Of a stretch of 64,000 bases of DNA, positions 17,857-26,132 are shown piece after piece. The notes beneath the pieces were generated by a model. The model was not told the origin of the DNA and made no database searches. It saw only the letters and a program-made list of their open reading frames with translations. Origin of the DNA: an uncultured Pseudodesulfovibrio sp. (GTDB taxonomy: Bacteria; Desulfobacterota; Desulfovibrionia; Desulfovibrionales; Desulfovibrionaceae); NCBI RefSeq assembly GCF_963677845.1, contig NZ_OY782498.1:2177518-2241517 (forward strand). Reading direction: 5' to 3'. Each line of letters starts with the position of its first letter. Within the stretch, counting starts at the first letter, position 1. A program made the translations under genes and the position numbers.

Positions 17857-18417
17857 ATGCCCCATGTACTCAACGTATATTCTTCTCTCAACGGACAAAC
17901 TGAAAAGGTAAGCCGTGAGATCAAACGCGCCTGCACAGATAAAGGATGTTCCGTGGATTCGATCAACATTCACAACAATGAAAAGGTCCTCTCATTGTTG
18001 GAACCGGACATCACGTTCATAGGTTCAGGAATTTACACATGGCTACCGAGCAAAAAAATGCTCAAGTGGATCGAACGGCAATTAGACCACGCTCGAACAA
18101 AAGGGCTCATCCTCCCCGGCTCTCCACGCCTCTCAAACAAATTTGCCTGCGTTTACTGCACATATGCAGGCCCACACACAGGTGAGGCAGAGGCTATTCC
18201 TGCTCTGAAATACATGGGCCAGTTGTTCGACCATCTAGGTATCTCCGTTGCCGCTGAATGGAGCATCCCCGGCGCTTTCGTCCCTGAAAAAATGCGGGGA
18301 ATGAATACATCAGGACGACTCGGCGACATAACGGGCCGCCCCAACAAGAACGATTTGAAGACAGTGTATGAAGGGACTGTCGGGATGATCAATTCCCTTT
18401 TTCCATCAACAACATAA
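17857..18417 (+). CDS. Flavodoxin-like protein
   Basis: About 186 residues from ATG 17857 (GAGGAAAAATC before it). The N-terminal beta strand and phosphate-binding loop (VLNVYSSLNGQTEKVSREI) and a later SGIYTWLPSKKMLKWI segment match flavodoxin or flavodoxin-type oxidoreductase folds that bind FMN. It may carry electrons for the preceding activase, which needs a low-potential donor. It contains Cys residues near VYCTYAGPHTG, which are not typical of simple flavodoxins. Confidence 0.75.
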   Translation: MPHVLNVYSSLNGQTEKVSREIKRACTDKGCSVDSINIHNNEKVLSLLEPDITFIGSGIYTWLPSKKMLKWIERQLDHARTKGLILPGSPRLSNKFACVYCTYAGPHTGEAEAIPALKYMGQLFDHLGISVAAEWSIPGAFVPEKMRGMNTSGRLGDITGRPNKNDLKTVYEGTVGMINSLFPSTT

Positions 18418-18465
18418 CAAATACTCTGGATGACCAGAAATTCCATATTAAGGAGAAAACACACT

Positions 18466-19059
18466 ATGTCTGAAGTACACAAGTCACATTGTCGCGGCGA
18501 ACAAGCAAACGCCAAAGGATATGGTCCGACCAGCCTATGGCTCCATGAGCCGAAAACATTGATCGACCAACTCAATCTTTATCAGGGCATGGTCCTGTTG
18601 GATGCAGGATGCGGGGCCGGAGAATATTCCCTGCTGGCAGCGCCGCAAGTGGGAGACAAAGGGCAAGTCATCGCTTTGGACACCACACCACTTTCAATAG
18701 AAAAACTCGCTATGACATCCAAAAGAGAAGGTATAACCAACGTACGAGGTCATGTCTGCGATATCACTGGGCACCTCCCCTTAGCTTCCAGAAGTGTGGA
18801 CCTGATATTGTTGAGCACCGTGCTTCATATCCGTGCTGTACGCGATCGAGCTTCGAACATGTTCCATGAGTTTCGACGAGTGCTACGCCCCGAAGGGAAA
18901 GTTGCCGTTATCGAGTGCAAAAAAGAAGAAACCAATTTCGGCCCCCCTCTTCACTCTCGACTTGCCCCAGAGGAGGTCGAAGCCTTGGCGGCCTCAAGCG
19001 GCTTGCAAAAAACATCATTGGTCCTTTTCGACCACACTTACTTGCTCAATCTCGCATAG
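18466..19059 (+). CDS. Class I SAM-dependent methyltransferase
   Basis: About 197 residues from ATG 18466 (AAGGAGA before it). The SAM site is clear: LLDAGCGAGEYSLLAAPQVG (motif I), VIALDTTPLS (motif II), VDLILLSTVLHI (motif IV) and the FRRVLRPEGKVAVIECK strand. This resembles the UbiE/Methyltransf_11 group. It is last in the operon with the activase and flavodoxin. The substrate cannot be told from sequence; it could act on a metabolite of the pathway or on its cofactor. Confidence 0.85.
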   Translation: MSEVHKSHCRGEQANAKGYGPTSLWLHEPKTLIDQLNLYQGMVLLDAGCGAGEYSLLAAPQVGDKGQVIALDTTPLSIEKLAMTSKREGITNVRGHVCDITGHLPLASRSVDLILLSTVLHIRAVRDRASNMFHEFRRVLRPEGKVAVIECKKEETNFGPPLHSRLAPEEVEALAASSGLQKTSLVLFDHTYLLNLA

Positions 19060-19132
19060 ACACAAAATATTCGACGCTTACCGACCTCGCTTCCATTTCA
19101 ATTCAAAGAAACGTAGGCTTATGGGGAAATAA

Positions 19133-19180
19133 AAAGGAGAAAGACAAGTGGGATCTAGCACCCACTCGTCTTCCTCCTTT
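19133..19180. terminator. Bidirectional terminator between methyltransferase and MFS genes
   Basis: A 20-bp stem (19133-19152 with 19161-19180) is perfect apart from two positions that are A:C on the plus strand but G:U on the minus strand. It is flanked by T-runs on both strands, so it suits the convergent genes on each side, and the MFS gene in particular. Confidence 0.8.
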
Positions 19181-19203
19181 CATTCTAAATCAAAACGCCC
19201 CAT

Positions 19204-20493
19204 CTACCTTCTTGACACTTCCTCCAAAGGACTCCCAACAACCTTTGCAAAAGCGGCATGTTGCCCCCCTTTCCGCGACAGCCAAAGCGCAGTCTCTGCG
19301 ATGATAAAGCCAACAACCATAAGACCGGTCAACAACGTATAAAGGAAAGGGAATCCGCTGATATCACCTAATTTTCCCGTCAATGGTGCAGCAACGAGTG
19401 GAACCAGAATAAACAGACTGCTCAGCACAGCAAATCCGGTGCCCGAATTGCGTCCAACGCTGACACGCATCATTAATGTGAAGCCCCATACATTGATGCC
19501 TCCCATAAGGATATTATCAACAGATAAAATAACACCAGCTTCCCAAAGAGTAACAACACCGGCTAAAGACAGACGAACAGCGTAAACCCCAAGCAGAATA
19601 GTACCGATACAAAACAATCGAAGAAAGGCGCGAGGCCCAAAACGGTTAAGAAACCACGCCGTGGCAACGGTTCCCGCCATCCCCAAAGGGACCGCGTAAT
19701 GCATCATGATTTTGCCCAAAGTGACAGAATTCAATCCGAGATCCACAAACAACGGAGCGCGCATCTGGATGCTGCTAAAAGCAAAGGCCGTCGGAGCAAT
19801 GAGGACAGGCAATAGCCAGAGGACATCCCTTCTACGCAAAAAAGCCCGGACTCCGGCAGGCTGTTCCTTTTGTTTCGAGTATTTACGATAAACCGGTAAA
19901 ATCTCCCTATGAAACAATACAGGAAGGCTGAACAAAAATACCACGATAGACAGAACAATGCACAAGGCCTTCCACCCCAAAGAATGATGTAAGGTAAGCA
20001 TCAATCCACCACCGAGAAACAACCCAACATACCGCGCTCCTGCCTGAATTGTATTACCCCATGAACGCTCATGTTCTTCCAGTATATCCGAGGCATAGCC
20101 GTCCACGGCAATATCATTTGTTGCCATCACGGTATTCAACAGCAACAACACCAGAAACATTGAATTATAGGCCGTGTCCGGCGGGGTCTGCGCAGCAACC
20201 AACAAAAGAATTGCAGCGAACCATTGCAAAGGGAATATCCACGAGCGCCGACGTCCCAGAATAGGGATGTAATGATGATCTACCCAAGAGGCGTAAAGGA
20301 ACTTGAAAGCCCATGGAAGATGCAGGATAAAAAGCCCACCGATACGGACCAGAGACACATTGTCTTCACGCATGATCACCGGCAGGCTGCCAAAGATATA
20401 CCCCAAGGGGATAGCTTGGCAAAAATACATGGTGGCCAGCAAAAACATTTTGTGGGCCGTATGAAACTTCGGCCCATTAAACAGCTTGGTCAT
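19204..20493 (-). CDS. MFS transporter, RhtX/FptX-like siderophore or AmpG-like permease
   Basis: About 429 residues and twelve membrane segments. The N-terminal region (FCQAIPLGYIFGSLPVIMRE, then WAFKFLYASWVDHH) is typical of the AmpG/RhtX/FptX branch, whose members import muropeptides or Fe-siderophores across the inner membrane. The neighbouring TonB receptor and AraC regulator favour siderophore import. ATG 20493 is used; a GTG at 20514 is possible. The gene follows the receptor within 26 bp or less and is probably in one operon with it. Confidence 0.8.
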   Translation of the reverse strand: MTKLFNGPKFHTAHKMFLLATMYFCQAIPLGYIFGSLPVIMREDNVSLVRIGGLFILHLPWAFKFLYASWVDHHYIPILGRRRSWIFPLQWFAAILLLVAAQTPPDTAYNSMFLVLLLLNTVMATNDIAVDGYASDILEEHERSWGNTIQAGARYVGLFLGGGLMLTLHHSLGWKALCIVLSIVVFLFSLPVLFHREILPVYRKYSKQKEQPAGVRAFLRRRDVLWLLPVLIAPTAFAFSSIQMRAPLFVDLGLNSVTLGKIMMHYAVPLGMAGTVATAWFLNRFGPRAFLRLFCIGTILLGVYAVRLSLAGVVTLWEAGVILSVDNILMGGINVWGFTLMMRVSVGRNSGTGFAVLSSLFILVPLVAAPLTGKLGDISGFPFLYTLLTGLMVVGFIIAETALWLSRKGGQHAAFAKVVGSPLEEVSRR

Positions 20494-20519
20494 ATTAATT
20501 CTATCCCGACTCACGCCCG

Positions 20520-22649
20520 TTAAAAGGTATAATCCACCGAGATTCCGAAAGTCCGAGGCTTACCATCTTCTGCCAAGCCTGCCGTGGTATTTTCAAACGC
20601 CACATACTGACGATCAAGCAGGTTCTTGGCCCATAGGCTGCATTCCAATTGTTTCCACCGGGCACCCAAGCGCATATTCACCAGTTCATACGCTTCCTGT
20701 TTGACGGTATTGGCGTTGTCAAAATACTGAGGTCCGACGCCACTCACTCCGACACGTCCAAACAAATCCCAATCCACAGTGACCTGATCTCGATAATCCA
20801 ACGCCACTTCGTAGGAGTATTCCGGGACACAAAAAACCTGTTTACCCGCATAATCCACGCCAAGAACCTCATCCTCGTACTCATCAAAACGCGCATCAAT
20901 CCATGAAGCATTTCCGCTCAATGTCAACGATGAGGTCAGTTTGAAACGACTCTCCAATTCAAGCCCAGCCCGATGGGACTTACCAGCGTTCGCCAGATAT
21001 CCCTGTTTGACCGAGACCTCAAATAATGGAAGTTGCTCGCTGTCGATGGTCGTATAAAATGCCGAAAGGTTGACCATCAAACGCTTATCAAGCGCAAATG
21101 ACTTCACACCGACTTCATACAGCCAACTTTCTTCTTCGCCATACGCTTCGTCTCCAGCCGGAGCAGACGCATCGTTGAACCCGCCATTCTTGTGCGCCTT
21201 AGCCACAGCAGCATATGTCATGACATCTTCGGAGAAATGCCAGGCAAGAGACAACTTGGGGAGCAAAGCAGTATAATCTTCCTCCCGGTCAAAACCAGAA
21301 ACCACCGTTGACGTTCCATCCGCCTGAACATTCGTCCGCGTAGAATCGCCTTCGGCATGCTCATATTCACCACGCAATCCTAAAGTCAGATCCAATTTGG
21401 AAAACAACGTATATGTCCCTTCTCCAAACAACGCGCATCCGGTATTCTGGCGATCCGTATCAAATTGCACCATCATTCCGGGACTTGGCGCGTCAGCGCC
21501 AAAGATATTGTCCACTCTAGTTTCGGAATCCAGATGGAAAAGATACAATCCGGCAATCCATTTCAATGGCCCGTTCCCGTCCGGTGACATCATGCGAAAT
21601 TCTTGGGAAAAATCCTTGTCCACCTGACGGTAGCTCTTTCGCATGAAATCCAGTGGAGAAAAATCAGCATCAATCCATTCGGAACTGTCGTAGCCTCTGT
21701 ATCCAGTGATTGACTGAACCGTGCCAAGGGCCGTTGTCCACTTCGAATCCAAGCCGGCACCCCAAAAATCGACATCCTGACTGCCTTCAAAATCGTGAGA
21801 ATAGTGATATTCGTCATCAGCAGGGAAAATATTACCTTGGACATAGGCGTTGCGTTCGGTCCGTCGGCAAGGAAAAGCTCCGTCGTCACGATGCTGGGCA
21901 TCCAAAGACAACGTCATGTCCCAATCCTCGGAAGGCAAATAACGCAACTTCACACGCCCGGCCTTGCCTTCTTTGCTGCGGCCATCATCTCCGCCGGTAT
22001 CGACATCATTTTCCATGAAGCCTTCTTCGACGTCACCTAACCCATAAAGTCCCAGAAAGAGCTTGTCTTCAATCAGGGGGCCACTGACGTTGGCTCGCAA
22101 CTCCTTGGCTCCCAAATTGCCAAACGTGGTTCCTATAGTGGACGTAAATTCATTGCCTGGCTGGGCTGTATAAATATTGATAACGCCACCGGTTGTATTT
22201 CGCCCGTACAAGGTCCCTTGCGCCCCTCTGAGCACCTCGATGCGATCCACATCAAAAAGAGGAAAACCAAACATGTACGACTTCGAATAACTGACGCCAT
22301 CTACATTGAATCCAGTGCCGGGGCCTTCTCCAGGCAGGCTCTTGATACCGCGCAAGAAAAGTAGTCCATGCCTGCTGCTCCCGAAATCATGAAATTCTAA
22401 ATTGGGTACATGCTCGGCGAGATCACTCATATCGGCGATGCCCATTTCCCGAATATCATTCTGCTCCAAAACAGTAATACTGGCAGGCACATTCTGAGCT
22501 TCTTCGGACCGTTTTTCCGCTTTGACTACAACCGGCTCCAAAATCAGATCATTACTGACAGTTTTTTCATCTCCAGAAGCGGCCCACGCTTCTGGGCAAA
22601 TCCCCATTATAAAAACAGAAAATACAAAACTCCATATAACTACACGCAT
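20520..22649 (-). CDS. TonB-dependent outer-membrane receptor
   Basis: About 709 residues. A signal peptide (ending AWA) leads to a plug domain with a TonB-box-like start (LEPVVVKAEKR, about residues 35-45) and classic plug motifs (VDRIEVLRGAQGTLYGRNTTGGVINIYT), then a 22-strand type barrel ending in a C-terminal Phe (FGISVDYTF), as required for outer-membrane insertion. It likely binds a ferric siderophore or similar ligand. ATG 22649 is used; GTG 22658 is the alternative. It is transcribed with the MFS permease, with the PchR-like AraC gene just upstream. Confidence 0.93.
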   Translation of the reverse strand: MRVVIWSFVFSVFIMGICPEAWAASGDEKTVSNDLILEPVVVKAEKRSEEAQNVPASITVLEQNDIREMGIADMSDLAEHVPNLEFHDFGSSRHGLLFLRGIKSLPGEGPGTGFNVDGVSYSKSYMFGFPLFDVDRIEVLRGAQGTLYGRNTTGGVINIYTAQPGNEFTSTIGTTFGNLGAKELRANVSGPLIEDKLFLGLYGLGDVEEGFMENDVDTGGDDGRSKEGKAGRVKLRYLPSEDWDMTLSLDAQHRDDGAFPCRRTERNAYVQGNIFPADDEYHYSHDFEGSQDVDFWGAGLDSKWTTALGTVQSITGYRGYDSSEWIDADFSPLDFMRKSYRQVDKDFSQEFRMMSPDGNGPLKWIAGLYLFHLDSETRVDNIFGADAPSPGMMVQFDTDRQNTGCALFGEGTYTLFSKLDLTLGLRGEYEHAEGDSTRTNVQADGTSTVVSGFDREEDYTALLPKLSLAWHFSEDVMTYAAVAKAHKNGGFNDASAPAGDEAYGEEESWLYEVGVKSFALDKRLMVNLSAFYTTIDSEQLPLFEVSVKQGYLANAGKSHRAGLELESRFKLTSSLTLSGNASWIDARFDEYEDEVLGVDYAGKQVFCVPEYSYEVALDYRDQVTVDWDLFGRVGVSGVGPQYFDNANTVKQEAYELVNMRLGARWKQLECSLWAKNLLDRQYVAFENTTAGLAEDGKPRTFGISVDYTF

Positions 22650-22847
22650 TTCATCCACTCTCTTCTTTCAAAATCCACAGGCCGTGTCATGACGGCAAAA
22701 CTCTTTAGCCACGTTGGGATAGCGACTAAGATTGTAGGAAAGCAGAGCTATGAATTTCTACTCGAAGAACAAGTTTTATTGCCCCAACAACAAAATAGAT
22801 CCAACCAATGCGTAAAGACTTTAAACGAAGGACGGAATTCCCTGCTG

Positions 22848-23894
22848 CTAAAAAGTATGGAGATGTTCACGAAGAGATTTAAGATAGGCTTTCGGCAATA
22901 CGCCAAAACGCTTTTTATACGCGGCGGAAAAATGACTCAAATTGGTGTATCCGATATCCCAAGCCACCTGACTGACATTCATATTTCCTTCGGCAAAAAA
23001 CAACTTGGCTCTTTGCAGACGATACTCTTTGACAAAGGCAAAGACGGACATACCGAAAAGAGTCTTGAACCCAGCTTGTACGGTTGCAATGGGCATATGA
23101 TATTGCGCTGAAATCTCGGAAAGAGTCGGTGGTGATGCGTAATTTTTCTCCAGCTCTTCGCGAACGGCATGCAAGACATCCCGCAACCGGGGGCACACAG
23201 ACGGCACCGCGCTCATGCCTGGTGAATCTGTAAGAGCAAGCGCCAGCAGTTCGAGGACCTTTCCCTCTATATACATCTTGATATCGGAACGTTTTTTAAT
23301 GCTATAAAACAACTCATTGGCTACCGCTTGCACAAGAGCTGTCTGTCGACGGTGATGCACAAAAGCACTGTTTCTTTTATTTTCCAAGACCTTAAGCAAA
23401 CAGGGTGAGACTCGCTCCAAATTCCATCCAAGCATCTCTCCAAGAGTGGAAGGCAACACATGCAAATGTATGACACGTGTTTTCCTCCGGGCAGGCAAAT
23501 GAAACGAGCCATTCATTTCCGATACGTACCCTACGCCATACTCCCCTGCTCGATTCTCGAATTCAACGGGACCTCGAGCCAACGAATTCACTGTGTTGAC
23601 AAATGTTCCTTCCAAAAAAAAACCAAAATCAATCAAGGCATTGTCTTTGCCAAACTCCAATGAAAAATCATGAGACAACGATGCGTCAAAGACACTGACA
23701 AATAAACCTTCGCTCAATTGTTCTTCCTGCCACAAACGACCAAACCATTCCTTTTTATCTTCAATATTCAAGGTCGGAAAATTCCGCACCAACGTGGACG
23801 ACGCAACGCTGGTTGAAGAACACGAACTGCTGGAAACCTGGTCGGCATTTGAAAACAAAAGAAAGGCTCCTATTGTAAAGATTTTGATTTTCAT
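22848..23894 (-). CDS. AraC-family regulator, PchR-like
   Basis: About 348 residues. The C-terminal 100 residues hold two helix-turn-helix motifs (PTLSEISAQYHMPIATVQAGFKTLFG and NVSQVAWDIGYTNLSHFSAAYKKRFG). The middle part resembles PchR-type ligand domains. PchR proteins activate siderophore uptake genes when bound to their ferri-siderophore, which fits the receptor and permease downstream. The first 45 residues look like a leader (FTIGAFLLFS, then Ser-rich) and start signals are weak, so the true start may be internal or the N-terminus unusual. Confidence 0.85.
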   Translation of the reverse strand: MKIKIFTIGAFLLFSNADQVSSSSCSSTSVASSTLVRNFPTLNIEDKKEWFGRLWQEEQLSEGLFVSVFDASLSHDFSLEFGKDNALIDFGFFLEGTFVNTVNSLARGPVEFENRAGEYGVGYVSEMNGSFHLPARRKTRVIHLHVLPSTLGEMLGWNLERVSPCLLKVLENKRNSAFVHHRRQTALVQAVANELFYSIKKRSDIKMYIEGKVLELLALALTDSPGMSAVPSVCPRLRDVLHAVREELEKNYASPPTLSEISAQYHMPIATVQAGFKTLFGMSVFAFVKEYRLQRAKLFFAEGNMNVSQVAWDIGYTNLSHFSAAYKKRFGVLPKAYLKSLREHLHTF

Positions 23895-23999
23895 TATCAA
23901 TTAAGAGGTAAATAAAAAAACAGTCATTTTCTGTCAACCAGAAAGAGCTGTTCCCCTGTATGAACGCGTCCTCCTGATACAAGAAGGACGCGCTTGCCA

Positions 24000-25277
24000 T
24001 TAAAAACTATAGCGAAATGAAGTGAATATATTGGTATTTTTTTCAAACTGACCAAAAAACGTGCTCTGAGACTCTCCCATAAATATATTCGCGCCCAAGC
24101 CTACCACAATTGCATCCGAGACCTTGTAGCTCATGTTTGGTCGCAAATATGCGTCCTTATCGCTCGGCGAATAATAGGTGTCCAATGAAAGGGTAAAATT
24201 TTGATTCATCAGGAGCTGCGTCAATTGCAACGTCACTACATGCCGGAATTCATCCCGTGGATCACCAGAAGTCAGTTGTTCACGATACTCATCGTAATCG
24301 AGCATATGCTCTACATAATATTGAGCATTCGCATTGAAATCCTGCCACACTTCCTGTGCATACCCTACAAGATAGCGCATTTCTGAATTACGAACGGAAA
24401 CGTTCTTCCCTCCTCTGCTTTCCGGCGAATGGTAATAGACAAATTCCACATTACCGATCCCCGGTCCTACTGCACCTCGAATGCTCCCGCCATACGCGTT
24501 CAACTCCGGGAATATTGATTTACCATTGGAACTGACCCCATTGGGGCTTTTCCAGAACCCTCTATAGAGATAGAGAGCCAATTCATAGTTATCGATATTA
24601 CGATAGATTCGCGCGGCAAATTCATCATCTTGAAACCACCGGTCCGGCGTGTCAGTCTTGAGTACATGATCGTTACCCACCAGAGCTTGGCGTGAAGCAT
24701 CCCAGTACGATATGTACTCACCATTAATGTATCTGTCCGACTCCAATTTTGGAGTGTACACAAGATCAACATTGGCAATATCGCTAAACAATCCAACCTT
24801 CACAGAGGAAGTCGGAGCTTTGAGATATTCCGCATCCCTCCCAATAAAAAACGACTGCCAATCCTTGGGGAACAAATCATTGAGAAAAACCAACCCGCCC
24901 GTACCCCAAGTTAATATTTGCCTGCCAGCCTTAACATCCAAAAAATCATACGGTCTGGCAAAGGCCCATGCTTCCCTCGTCTCATAGGCCACACACTCCG
25001 CAACTAAGTCTCCCCGAATATCCCCCCTGTACTTGAAATCCATGTTTTCCGTGCTGGTAAACGCTTCCAGCTGTAGTCTGGTTTCACCAATGGAGATATC
25101 TTTCTCTTCCGGGTCATTTTGTGTGCGCGCGCCCATACGGGTTTCCCAAAACCCATACAATTCCAGTTGCTCCAACATCTCCCCCATGGGAGAAAGTTCC
25201 TCTTCCGCCTGCACTGAGGCCGGTATGGCCAGGGCTGCAAACAGCCCCAGCCATACGGCTACCCAAAATCCTTTCAT
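24000..25277 (-). CDS. Outer-membrane beta-barrel protein (DUF1302-like) of the RND operon
   Basis: A 425-residue protein with a signal peptide (1-24), many alternating amphipathic strands, and a C-terminal aromatic strand (NIFTSFRYSF) typical of outer-membrane barrels. Segments such as FLDVKAGRQILTWGTGG resemble DUF1302-type exporters that accompany COG1033 RND proteins. Its start overlaps the stop of the LolA-like gene by 4 bp (ATGA), so the two are co-translated. It probably forms the outer-membrane part or acceptor of the exporter. Confidence 0.75.
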   Translation of the reverse strand: MKGFWVAVWLGLFAALAIPASVQAEEELSPMGEMLEQLELYGFWETRMGARTQNDPEEKDISIGETRLQLEAFTSTENMDFKYRGDIRGDLVAECVAYETREAWAFARPYDFLDVKAGRQILTWGTGGLVFLNDLFPKDWQSFFIGRDAEYLKAPTSSVKVGLFSDIANVDLVYTPKLESDRYINGEYISYWDASRQALVGNDHVLKTDTPDRWFQDDEFAARIYRNIDNYELALYLYRGFWKSPNGVSSNGKSIFPELNAYGGSIRGAVGPGIGNVEFVYYHSPESRGGKNVSVRNSEMRYLVGYAQEVWQDFNANAQYYVEHMLDYDEYREQLTSGDPRDEFRHVVTLQLTQLLMNQNFTLSLDTYYSPSDKDAYLRPNMSYKVSDAIVVGLGANIFMGESQSTFFGQFEKNTNIFTSFRYSF

Positions 25278-26095
25278 CGCATCACCTCTCTGGGCGGTCT
25301 CCTGAGGTAACGTTCTCCGAAGATATTTTCCTTGAGAGGGATATCATAACGAATATTGGTAAACGTCATGATTGTTGAACTTCCGGTTTCAAGATTTTTA
25401 AATCGAGATTCCGTGACGGTGGGGAACTCTTTTTCTCCGTCACCTGAAAGAATTTTTTCTACCTTGAGGACGTCCATCACGCGATACAACATGTCGCCCT
25501 TGAAGTACTCCAACTTCATGGGGATAAACGTTTCACGATCAATATACGCCATGTAATGGGAGAACTCGACACTCGACGGGACCTTGGGCGTATTCTTGAT
25601 CACCAGATACCCATCCACATTGTCCTGCCGTTCGTGCACATCCTCATGCATGTTGCGCCCGGATATATCCTCATAAAGGAAATCAGATCCTGCGAAACTT
25701 GTACGTTTGTCACCGGCAGCGATTCTTTTCACCAGATCCAGTCCCGGCATATACAGCCAACGGGCATCGTCCTGCCCCGGTTCCACTGTTTTGTGCACAA
25801 GAAACGACATTTTGCGGACATCCGCCGGAGACCTGAAATAGGTCATATACCTCTGAGCCTGATCGCCTCCTGGCATATCCTTTCTCAAGATATTCAACTC
25901 TCTTTTGCGAACACGATCCTGACTATCAGTAATTGTCAGAGTAACCCTCCCTTTGCAGGTCTCTCCCAAATAAAGAGCCGCATGGTTGGCCTTCCTGACA
26001 ATGGTGTCGGCATCCAGAGTATTCGTCGCAAAGGCAGCACTTGCCATCAAAAGCAGTGTCATGATCACCGCCACTCCAAATAAGACTTTTTTCAT
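25274..26095 (-). CDS. Periplasmic LolA-like outer-membrane lipoprotein-sorting protein
   Basis: About 273 residues from ATG 26095, with a signal peptide (ending AFA). The body matches the LolA-like family found beside COG1033 transporters: ADTIVRKANHAALYLGE, DMPGGDQAQRYMTYF, then MSFLVHKTVEPGQDDARWLYMPGLDLVKRI. Members carry hydrophobic ligands through the periplasm. It lies between the RND gene (37 bp gap) and the barrel gene (4-bp overlap) and likely shuttles the exported lipid or other hydrophobic substrate. Confidence 0.82.
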   Translation of the reverse strand: MKKVLFGVAVIMTLLLMASAAFATNTLDADTIVRKANHAALYLGETCKGRVTLTITDSQDRVRKRELNILRKDMPGGDQAQRYMTYFRSPADVRKMSFLVHKTVEPGQDDARWLYMPGLDLVKRIAAGDKRTSFAGSDFLYEDISGRNMHEDVHERQDNVDGYLVIKNTPKVPSSVEFSHYMAYIDRETFIPMKLEYFKGDMLYRVMDVLKVEKILSGDGEKEFPTVTESRFKNLETGSSTIMTFTNIRYDIPLKENIFGERYLRRPPREVMR

Positions 26096-26132
26096 TTCCA
26101 ATCTCTCTTTTTTATAAGGTATATTCATTGTT

